From: CAYLLN01 sp036496265
Lineage (GTDB): Bacteria; Planctomycetota; Planctomycetia; Pirellulales; Pirellulaceae
Assembly (NCBI GenBank): GCA_036496265.1
Contig: DASXLL010000269.1
Span: 1-16,336 of the forward strand
Reading direction: 5' to 3'
DNA: 16,336 nt
Under the pieces are notes generated by a model, which did no database searches, had not been told where the DNA came from, and was given only the letters and a program-made list of their open reading frames with translations. A program made the translations under genes and the position numbers. The number at the start of each line of letters is the position of its first letter. Position 1 is the first letter of the stretch. Shown here one piece after another: positions 7,055-13,253 of the stretch.

Positions 7055-7061
7055 CAAAGCT

Positions 7062-7298
7062 ATGCAACAAATTCAGGTTGAATCGCCGCTGAGCAACAAG
7101 TTGATGTCACTCAACGGTCAAGTCGTGCTTTGCGACGCGGACGGCTATGCGCTGGGATTCTTTCAGCCGATGGGAGAACGCCTCAAGGTGGAAGACATGC
7201 AGCTTGAGTCGCCACTGTCGCCTGAAGAAGTTGAGAAGCGGCGCAAAGTGCGTACCGGTAAGCCGCTTGAAGAAATTCTTCGTAAACACGGGCTCTGA
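7062..7298 (+). CDS. Probable antitoxin of a type II toxin-antitoxin module
   Basis: 78 residues. The start is set by a strong GGGAGGT RBS. The frame is open further upstream, but that part has neither an RBS nor sensible sequence. The N-terminal half (VESPLSNKLMSLNGQVVLCDADGYALGFFQP) matches a pattern I associate with small antitoxins of Planctomycetes and Cyanobacteria, in which a short beta-rich head carries (L/V)xLCDxxGxxLGxFxP. The C-terminal half is charged and helical (SPEEVEKRRKVRTGKPLEEILRKHGL) and would be the toxin-binding tail. Its stop codon overlaps the start of the next gene by one base (TGATG), so translation is coupled. The antitoxin role rests mainly on its partner and on this gene order. 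Confidence 0.72.
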   Translation: MQQIQVESPLSNKLMSLNGQVVLCDADGYALGFFQPMGERLKVEDMQLESPLSPEEVEKRRKVRTGKPLEEILRKHGL

Positions 7299-7561
7299 TG
7301 AAATATCGAGTGTTTTGGACACCCGACGCGGAGCGCGAACTCGACGAAATTCTCGAGGCCAGTGCCGACTTTATCGTCGTGGGAACCGCAGCCAAGGAAC
7401 TTGATCGTCAATTGATTAGCAATCCATACGACGTCGGTGAGTCGCGAGACCGCGGGACGCGGGTCGGTTTCGTGCGACCGCTGGCGGTTCAATATGAAGT
7501 AATGGACGACGTAGCTACAGTAATAGTTTTCGGCGTCTGGCGAACCGATCGCCAGCGATAA
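7298..7561 (+). CDS. Type II toxin of the RelE/ParE superfamily
   Basis: 87 residues, the usual size for this family. It begins MKYRVFWTPDAERELDEILE, a strand followed by a helix with the common AxxxLxxI pattern, and ends with RVGFVRPLAVQYEVMDDVATVIVFGVWR, the hallmark beta-sheet of RelE/ParE toxins (basic strand, PLxVxYxV, then VxVxxVWR). Family members cleave ribosome-bound mRNA (RelE) or poison gyrase (ParE); the two cannot be told apart here. It overlaps the antitoxin gene by one base. Its stop is only two bases from the stop of the convergent cytochrome gene. Confidence 0.8.
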   Translation: MKYRVFWTPDAERELDEILEASADFIVVGTAAKELDRQLISNPYDVGESRDRGTRVGFVRPLAVQYEVMDDVATVIVFGVWRTDRQR

Positions 7562-7563
7562 AC

Positions 7564-9348
7564 TCAAAGCGTCATTAAGTATTGGATTAGATCGGTCAGT
7601 TCGTCTTTGCTGAGCGGACTGCTGCCGGAAACTTTTTCGGGCGAATGCGGTCCAGCAAGTACTTCCTCCAGCGATTCCGAGCGCCCATCGTGGAGTAGTT
7701 TTACCTTCTGATACACACCGCGCAGGCTCGGAGTATTAAAGCCCTTATAGCGATCGCGCGGCGAGCCGAGGCCGATGTCGTGAACTTGTCCATCGGTGCA
7801 GTAGGGGCCGTTATGGCACGTGATGCAGCCGGCTTTCTCACTGTTGAAGATGAGTTTGCCGCGCTCGGCGGCGGGGGAGAGTGAGCCGTCTTTTTCGCGA
7901 AACGGATTCGGCGGCGGCTCCATCGCGGTAAGATAAGCCAGGAGTGCCGCCGCATCGTCGTCCGTCGGCGATGGCCCTAGCATCGTGTCTTGCAGCGATT
8001 TTTTCATGGCGGCGGTCAGATCGGTTTGCCAGCCGTGCCAGGTCCAGGGACCCGTTTCGTGCAAGTGGTAAAGTGGCAGAACAGTTTTGAGCGTGAACGG
8101 TGACCCGTCGTTGAGCGTATCAGTCGGCACGCTGTTCGTGCCGCCTTCGTAATGACAGGTGTGGCAACTGTACCATTGGTCGAGGCTGCGGCGAGCGTCA
8201 TAGAAGATGGCTTCGCCGCGGCGGGCCAGCGATGGATCGTTTGAGCCACCGAGCGGGATCATGCGAGCGACTTTGCGGGCCTCGAGATCGATGACTTGAA
8301 CACAGTTGCCGAGGTAATTTGCCACGTAGACCGTTCGATCGTCGCGGCCGATCTTCAAACCCATCGGCCGGCCACCCAGCTCAATGCGATAAAAGCGGTC
8401 CGTGTCTTTGAGCAGTTCGGGATCGATATGATCGCTGCCACCATAGTCTTTCAGCGGCAGTCCCTCTGTGCGATACACGAGCAACTCGTGCGTCCCTGAT
8501 GCCGAAACGACCAGCCGCGATTCGTCGCTCGTCAGCGCCAGCCCTTCCAGATCAGCGATTGCCTTTCCTTGCGGATCGAGCGACATTGCTTCGCGCCGCG
8601 CCGGGCCATCCAACCGCACGCGGGCAATTCGACTCGCGAGCACCCAGCCCAAGCGGATATTGGCCACGGTGATCGGATTGTTGCGATAAACCATCCAGGG
8701 AAACCAAACATATTGCCCGTCGCTCGAGGCCTGCATGTGGCCGATGTTGAGGCCGACGAATTGCTCTTGATACAGCGCCTTGCGAGCTTGCGTATCAACA
8801 ATCGTCACGCCGCGGTCGCCACTGGTGCCGACGGCGAGGCGCGACCCGTCGGGCGAGAGCGCCAAATGCCGCGGCCAACGGCCGACTTCAATGCGATCGA
8901 CAACTCGCTGCGACTCCAGATCGATGACCGCGACCTGAGCATTGGCCGTGCAGGCGACGTACGCCGTTTTGCCATCGGCCCTCACCGCAATTCCATGCGG
9001 CTGGAAGCCGACATCGATGTGGCCGATCCGTTTGAGCTTGTCGCCGGCGACTTCGAGCAGCGTCAGGTCGCCCGAATAATGGCCGGTAACCAGCAGCGTT
9101 TTCCCATCGGGCGCAAGTGCGATGCCGATCGGATGATGGCCGACGGTGACTTCGTCGATGACCCGGCTGTCGCTAGTGCGGACGAGCGACACGGAGTCGG
9201 AAGTTTGGTTAACCGTCACCAGCCACGCGTCGGCTGGCCCCACGACCAAATCGACCGGCGAGCGGTCGGTTTCTGTTCCCCGGCTTTCAGCCACTGCCGT
9301 CAACAGCATCACAACGACGGTCAATGGCGTAAGATTTCGACGTAACAT
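7564..9348 (-). CDS. Secreted YVTN beta-propeller fused to a di-heme cytochrome c domain
   Basis: 594 residues from the chosen ATG (complement of 9346-9348), which starts with a signal peptide (MLRRNLTPLTVVVMLLTAVAESRG). An upstream ATG at 9417 would add 23 basic residues. Residues about 30-370 form repeated beta-propeller blades of YVTN type: HHPIGIALAPDGKTLLVTGHYSGDLTLLEV, QPHGIAVRADGKTAYVACTANAQVAVIDLE and RPMGLKIGRDDRTVYVANYLGNCVQVIDLE. The C-terminal part (about 375-594) has two c-heme sites, CHTCH at 395-399 and CITCH at 508-512, in a layout like di-heme cytochrome c peroxidase/MauG relatives. It should act outside the cytoplasm in electron transfer or oxidation of an unknown substrate. 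Heme attachment needs cytochrome c maturation genes, which are absent from the window. Confidence 0.9.
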   Translation of the reverse strand: MLRRNLTPLTVVVMLLTAVAESRGTETDRSPVDLVVGPADAWLVTVNQTSDSVSLVRTSDSRVIDEVTVGHHPIGIALAPDGKTLLVTGHYSGDLTLLEVAGDKLKRIGHIDVGFQPHGIAVRADGKTAYVACTANAQVAVIDLESQRVVDRIEVGRWPRHLALSPDGSRLAVGTSGDRGVTIVDTQARKALYQEQFVGLNIGHMQASSDGQYVWFPWMVYRNNPITVANIRLGWVLASRIARVRLDGPARREAMSLDPQGKAIADLEGLALTSDESRLVVSASGTHELLVYRTEGLPLKDYGGSDHIDPELLKDTDRFYRIELGGRPMGLKIGRDDRTVYVANYLGNCVQVIDLEARKVARMIPLGGSNDPSLARRGEAIFYDARRSLDQWYSCHTCHYEGGTNSVPTDTLNDGSPFTLKTVLPLYHLHETGPWTWHGWQTDLTAAMKKSLQDTMLGPSPTDDDAAALLAYLTAMEPPPNPFREKDGSLSPAAERGKLIFNSEKAGCITCHNGPYCTDGQVHDIGLGSPRDRYKGFNTPSLRGVYQKVKLLHDGRSESLEEVLAGPHSPEKVSGSSPLSKDELTDLIQYLMTL

Positions 9349-9481
9349 GGCTGCAGAAAAACCCCTCACTGGGTAACGAGCTTTTATACGCCGTATTCGC
9401 AAGAAGATAAAAACCACAGCAGCGAGGCGATTGCGCGTTAACGCGCCAAATAATGAAGCACACTAGCCCGAATGTGTTGCT

Positions 9482-9688
9482 CTACCGCCAGATTGTCGCC
9501 TGTCGCGTCGGTCCTGTCCAATCGGTGATGTCAGGCCTGACTGTCGGCGGCGGCGGGAGTTTTGGTGTCGGCCGTGTCGTCGGTGGCCGCGGGATTAAAT
9601 GCGCCTGGGCTGCATTTCCCACGACGGCTGCTGCAATGCACGCAGCGGCAATGGGCACGACGCGAAGGAAAAGATTGAACGATTTCAT
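9482..9688 (-). CDS. Possible small secreted Pro-rich peptide (doubtful)
   Basis: 68 residues from the ATG complementary to 9686-9688. It begins with a convincing signal peptide, MKSFNLFLRVVPIAAACIAAAVVGNAAQA, with an AQA cleavage site, and then has a Pro/Thr-rich tail (HLIPRPPTTRPTPKLPPPPT). In another frame of the same strand, the stretch after the signal would read AFNPAATDDTADTKTPAAADSQA and stop at 9531-9533, an acidic tail with very GC-rich third codon positions that looks at least as gene-like. A single-base frameshift at the signal junction is therefore possible. The RBS is weak (GGTGG). No family is recognised. Confidence 0.35.
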   Translation of the reverse strand: MKSFNLFLRVVPIAAACIAAAVVGNAAQAHLIPRPPTTRPTPKLPPPPTVRPDITDWTGPTRQATIWR

Positions 9689-9766
9689 GATCCACCGAAG
9701 AAGGGATCGAAATCGAAGCAATCGTTATGCCACGCGTTTCATATCCTATCACCGTGGCAGCGCGAG

Positions 9767-9836
9767 GGGGTCGGGAGTCGATTGCGTTAAAGGTATTCCG
9801 TATGGCAAGTCTTCGCCGCAATCGACTCCCGACCCC
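9767..9836. repeat. 70-base palindromic element, copy 1
   Basis: Arms at 9767-9786 and 9817-9836 are perfectly complementary over 20 bases (left arm GGGGTCGGGAGTCGATTGCG), with a 30-base loop. Copy 2 at 11787-11856 has identical arms and spacing but a different loop. It lies 21 bases downstream of the stop codon of the minus-strand PLP-enzyme gene. No T-tract follows on either side, so it is not a standard terminator, though the transcript would fold strongly. The form resembles REP/MITE-type elements. Confidence 0.9.
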
Positions 9837-9857
9837 TTCCCTTCTGGCGGCGGAATG

Positions 9858-10955
9858 TCAGGCCAGTTTCCCGCGGGCTGTGAGCGGCCAGATATCGGCG
9901 AGCTTGTCGTCTTTGAGGACGAAAAACTGGTTGTGAAGCACGGTCGTCAGGTCGCCGTAGCCGGGAATCAGCTCCAAGCGGTCGCCGATTTTTAGATCGC
10001 GGGCCGTGGGGCCGAGTTTTAAGGCGCCGTGCTCGGCAGAAAGCCGATCGACGGTAATGCCTTCTCGACCTGAGACGAGCGGCATCGCAATTTCCATATT
10101 CATCGTCTTGCGGCCGGCGTCGATGATCGCCCGGTCGGGCGCGGGCCGACCGACGACGGTCACGAGAACCGTCAGTGCGAAGCGAAAGTTCTCCAGGTGG
10201 CATTGGTGGCGGTAGAAGGCGTCCATAAAGATGACGCCGCCGGCTTGCAGCTCGGTAATGCCCGGATGAGCGGCCGAAAACGGCAGCGAGCCGGTGCCGC
10301 CGCAGGAAACGATGGGACAGCGAATGCCGGCAGCCTCCAGTCGCTGGACAGTCTCGATCATCTTGTTCAGCGAAGCGCAAATGCGGGAAGCTTTCTCCCC
10401 GTGGTCGTCAACCGTAAGCAAATGGCCTTCGTATCCCATGACACCGACGAACTCGATCCCCGGTAGCTCCGCCACTTTTTTCGCCAGCTCCAGCGCCGGC
10501 TTGCCCGGCAGCACACCGGCCCGTTCCAGGCCGACATCGACCTCCAAAATGGCCCGCACGCTCTGGCCCGATGCAGCCATCGCCCGGCTGATCGGTAGCG
10601 CCTGATCAATGTGGTCAAAAATGACGATCGGATCGGCCTTCCGACGCAGCTCAACCAGCCGCTCGACCTTTCGCGCCCCAACAACGTAATTCGCAATCAG
10701 CAAATCGGGGATTCCCGCGGCGGCGAACACTTCCGCTTCACCGAGCTTCGCGCAGGTCAGGCCGATTGCGCCGGCTTCAATCAGCCGCCGGCCAATATCG
10801 GGCGACTTATGGCATTTGGCATGCGGGCGCCAACTGACGCCGTGCTGGCGGCAGACAGCCACCGCCTGAGCGACGTTGGACTCGAATAAATCGAGGTCGA
10901 GCAGCAGCGCCGGCGTGTCGAGTTCGTCTTTCGGCGTGCCGAGCGGAAGAAACAT
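9858..10955 (-). CDS. PLP-dependent D-threonine aldolase / D-serine dehydratase-like enzyme (DSD1 family)
   Basis: 365 residues. An N-terminal alanine-racemase-type barrel begins ELDTPALLLDLDLFESNV. The PLP lysine is Lys47 in RPHAKCHKSP. Further barrel segments are CAKLGEAEVFAAAGIPDLLIANYVV, LEVDVGLERAGV, GYEGH and SCGGTGSLP (phosphate-binding, about 217-225). The C-terminal D-serine-dehydratase-like domain has DAGRKTMN (about 279-286), SAEHGAL (about 306-312) and PGYGDLTTVLHNQFFVLKDDKLADIWPLTARGKL. Family enzymes cleave D-threonine-type beta-hydroxy amino acids or dehydrate D-serine, using a divalent metal. In those enzymes the motif near the C-terminus is His-x-Cys or His-x-Asp; here it reads His341-Asn-Gln343, so the metal site may differ. 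No signal peptide; cytoplasmic. It lies 50 bases downstream of the uracil-DNA glycosylase gene. Confidence 0.87.
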   Translation of the reverse strand: MFLPLGTPKDELDTPALLLDLDLFESNVAQAVAVCRQHGVSWRPHAKCHKSPDIGRRLIEAGAIGLTCAKLGEAEVFAAAGIPDLLIANYVVGARKVERLVELRRKADPIVIFDHIDQALPISRAMAASGQSVRAILEVDVGLERAGVLPGKPALELAKKVAELPGIEFVGVMGYEGHLLTVDDHGEKASRICASLNKMIETVQRLEAAGIRCPIVSCGGTGSLPFSAAHPGITELQAGGVIFMDAFYRHQCHLENFRFALTVLVTVVGRPAPDRAIIDAGRKTMNMEIAMPLVSGREGITVDRLSAEHGALKLGPTARDLKIGDRLELIPGYGDLTTVLHNQFFVLKDDKLADIWPLTARGKLA

Positions 10956-11005
10956 GATGCTGTGGAATACGAGAGCGTCGGTCGATGCCGAGTATCATAG
11001 CCGGA

Positions 11006-11716
11006 TTAGCGCCGATGATGGCTCGCAGCGCGCGCAATCTTCATCTTCAATATTCGCCTCGCTTCTGCAAACACTGCATCGAACATCGGCTCCGTCAGCG
11101 TTCCCGTGAACGTGTTTCGCTGGCTCGGATGATAGGAGCCGAGCAGCCAGCGGCTGTCGCCAAGCTCGACTTTGGCCCCATGACCGAACTTGGGAATGCT
11201 GCCGGAATACCAGCTTCGGCGGCGAGCTTCGTCGATGATCGCCCGCCACGCTAGCTGACCCAGAGCAACGAACACTCGCGGCTTCGCGGCGTCGATCGTG
11301 CCAATGAACCACTCCCGGCAATTATCGATTTCCGACGGCAACGGCTTATTGTTCGGCGGCGCACAGTGGCAGACAGCGGTGACGACGCAATTGGTCAATT
11401 TGAGGCCATCGTCGATATCCGTCGAGGTCGGTTGATTGGCGAAGCCCGCTTTGTGCAAAGCTCGATAGAGCCAGTCGCCGCTACGGTCACCCGTGAAAAT
11501 GCGGCCGGTGCGGTTGCCGCCATGAGCCGCCGGCGCGAGTCCAACCACGAGCAGGCCGGCTGGCGTTGGGCCGAGATTTGGCACGGGTTTGCCCCAGTAG
11601 TCCCATTCGGCAAACGAGCGGCGTTTGGCTTCGGCGATGCCCTGGCAATAGATTCGCAGTCGCGGGCAGCGCTCACAGGCAATTATGCGGCGGTTCAGCG
11701 CATCGGCAGGCTTCAT
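11006..11716 (-). CDS. Uracil-DNA glycosylase, family 5 (UDGb) with a 4Fe-4S cluster
   Basis: 236 residues, the normal length for the family. It removes uracil, and in this family often other deaminated purines, from DNA in base excision repair. The iron-sulfur cysteines are visible as C14-x-x-C17 (ACERCPRLR), Cys118 in CHCAPPNNKPLPSE and Cys133. Motif 1 is GLAPAAHGGNRTGRIFTGD (about 59-77), whose AHGGNRTGR form is specific to family 5 as opposed to families 1 or 4. The C-terminal motif is GSYHPSQRNTFTG (about 193-205). No strong RBS is seen before the ATG complementary to 11714-11716. Neighbours on the same strand are functionally unrelated, so co-transcription does not suggest a partner. 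Confidence 0.92.
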   Translation of the reverse strand: MKPADALNRRIIACERCPRLRIYCQGIAEAKRRSFAEWDYWGKPVPNLGPTPAGLLVVGLAPAAHGGNRTGRIFTGDRSGDWLYRALHKAGFANQPTSTDIDDGLKLTNCVVTAVCHCAPPNNKPLPSEIDNCREWFIGTIDAAKPRVFVALGQLAWRAIIDEARRRSWYSGSIPKFGHGAKVELGDSRWLLGSYHPSQRNTFTGTLTEPMFDAVFAEARRILKMKIARAASHHRR

Positions 11717-11786
11717 TAAGCCATCGTACCGAAGTGCGAGAATTCAGGGCACCGCACCAGCGGGCCATGATTTGGGCCAGCCTCAG

Positions 11787-11856
11787 GGGGTCGGGAGTCG
11801 ATTGCGGTGAAATCGATCGATTTGGGATGCCGCTATCGCAATCGACTCCCGACCCC
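11787..11856. repeat. 70-base palindromic element, copy 2
   Basis: Arms at 11787-11806 and 11837-11856 are perfect 20-base complements and identical to those of copy 1 (9767-9836), with the same 30-base spacing. The loop differs and contains its own 14-base palindrome, AAATCGATCGATTT (11810-11823). Both copies are bordered by AGGGGG on the left and CCCCTT on the right. The right arm ends five bases from the stop codon of the minus-strand serine-hydrolase gene. Confidence 0.9.
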
Positions 11857-11861
11857 TTTGG

Positions 11862-13151
11862 CTATGGGGTGGCCGATGGCCAAGTTTTGATCTCGCGAAT
11901 GCGGCGCGTCAGCGGTTCTTCCATGCGGCGGCCCAGGAACTTCCCGTCCGCGGACTGTCCCAGATTGAAGAGGACGGCGACATTCAGGCTGTTGGGAAAG
12001 TGCATCAGCGATGCCGCCGTACACGGCAGCGCGCCGCCGTGCCGCGCCACCATCGTTGTCTTGCCATCCGCGTCCCTTTCGTCTTTGAGAAGCCAGCCAT
12101 AGCCGTAATGGGAAGTGATCTTTGCTTTGTCGTCGGCCGATGGAATGTCGGCGTGGCGGGAAAACATTTGTTCGACGCTGGCCGGGCTTAAAAATTTGCT
12201 GCGGATGGATTTGCCGGACTCAACAAGGTCGAAGGCCGCGGCAAATCTAACGAGGTCAGGCGCCGAAGCGATCCAGCCGCCGTGCGAGTCGAGCGTTTCC
12301 TGCCGCCAGACTCCGTAGGGGATCGGCACTTTCGCTTCGCCCGCGCCGGGACCGGTCGTGGCCGTGTTTTTTGCGTCGTTCACAACATAGTACTTCACTT
12401 CACCGTCGAAGCGCTCCCTTTCCAGCGAGCGGCCGATGCGGGCGCGCTCAATGCCCAGCGGCCGCAACACCGCCCGCCGCACATGGTCTTCGTACGGCTG
12501 CCCAGTCACCTTCTCGATGATGCGGCCAAGAATCGAATAGCCGAAATTCGAATAGGCATAGCGCTCGCCCGGATCAAAATCGAGCGGCTGGCCCAGTTGA
12601 TAGCGAATGATGCTTGGCGGCGTGATCGGCAGGTCGATCTTCAGCGACTTCGTCATCCGAATCGCCTGAAACATCGGATCGTAAGACTTGTCGCGGTCCC
12701 AACCGCCCGTGTGTGAAAGGCAATGCGCAAGCGTAATCTGCCGCCACCGCTCGTCGAAATTCGCATCGGCTTCGAAATGCGGGTTGAATGGCAAATAGTC
12801 GAGGACTTTGTCGTCGAGCTTGAGGCGTTTCTCTTCAGCCAACTTCAAAATCGTGGCGGCGGTAATCGGTTTGCTCACACTAGCAATGCGGAACAGCGAA
12901 TCAGGCCGCACGGGAGTTTTGGCCTCGCGGTCGGCCCAGCCGAAGCCGCGGGCATAAACCAACTTGCCGTCGCGCATCACGGCGAGCGAGCCGCCCGGGA
13001 TCTTGTGCTCCGTCAGGAATGACTTCATCCACTCGTCGAGGGACGTGCATTCGGTTCGCTCAATGCCGCTGACCGATACTTCATCAGCCGCCGCATTGAC
13101 CGCAAAAATCAGCCAGATTGCAACCAGTCGCAACAAACGATCTAAGGCCAT
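11862..13151 (-). CDS. Exported serine hydrolase, class C beta-lactamase / penicillin-binding protein-like
   Basis: 429 residues with a signal peptide (MALDRLLRLVAIWLIFAVNAAA). The beta-lactamase-fold catalytic motifs are present and spaced as expected: Ser91-x-x-Lys94 in FRIASVSKPITAATILKL, Tyr200-Ser-Asn202 in YAYSNFGYSILGRIIEKVTGQPYEDHV, and His371-Gly-Gly in ARHGGALPCTAASLMHFP in place of Lys-Thr-Gly. The His-Gly-Gly/His-x-Gly version is common in esterase/peptidase members, so a true beta-lactamase is unlikely. A D-aminopeptidase or esterase acting outside the cytoplasm is more probable, but the substrate is unknown. It is divergent from the LarA-like gene across 102 bases. Confidence 0.9.
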   Translation of the reverse strand: MALDRLLRLVAIWLIFAVNAAADEVSVSGIERTECTSLDEWMKSFLTEHKIPGGSLAVMRDGKLVYARGFGWADREAKTPVRPDSLFRIASVSKPITAATILKLAEEKRLKLDDKVLDYLPFNPHFEADANFDERWRQITLAHCLSHTGGWDRDKSYDPMFQAIRMTKSLKIDLPITPPSIIRYQLGQPLDFDPGERYAYSNFGYSILGRIIEKVTGQPYEDHVRRAVLRPLGIERARIGRSLERERFDGEVKYYVVNDAKNTATTGPGAGEAKVPIPYGVWRQETLDSHGGWIASAPDLVRFAAAFDLVESGKSIRSKFLSPASVEQMFSRHADIPSADDKAKITSHYGYGWLLKDERDADGKTTMVARHGGALPCTAASLMHFPNSLNVAVLFNLGQSADGKFLGRRMEEPLTRRIREIKTWPSATP

Positions 13152-13192
13152 GGATTCCGCTCCGTGTTATTCAGCTTTCCAACTTATCACAG

Positions 13193-13215
13193 TTGGGCGA
13201 TCCGTCGCTTATAAT
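13193..13215 (+). promoter_or_regulatory. Putative -10 box of the LarA-like/TsaC operon
   Basis: A perfect TATAAT at 13210-13215 lies 38 bases before the LarA-like ATG. The only TTG hexamer nearby, TTGGGC (13193-13198), is 11 bases away, too short for a normal sigma-70 pair. The same arrangement is seen before the toxin-antitoxin genes. Confidence 0.4.
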
Positions 13216-13253
13216 GAACGTCGAAGTTTTCTCTCCTAAGCCCCACCACGCCC

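Noticed and set aside
8569..9345. 258-residue plus-strand frame opposite the beta-propeller
   Set aside because: Antisense shadow. The minus-strand frame has propeller blades and two heme motifs.
9531..9821. 96-residue minus-strand frame overlapping the small secreted peptide
   Set aside because: It starts inside the 70-base palindrome and most of it is Arg/Ser-rich nonsense. Only its last 20 or so residues look gene-like, which is reported as a possible frameshift.
9767..11856. The two 70-base palindromes as ends of one composite transposon carrying the PLP-enzyme and glycosylase genes
   Set aside because: No transposase lies between them, each copy is itself a complete palindrome, and the enclosed genes look like normal chromosomal genes. 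Independent small elements are simpler.
9767..11856. CRISPR array
   Set aside because: The repeats occur as two separate hairpin elements 2 kb apart with no regular spacer series and no cas genes.
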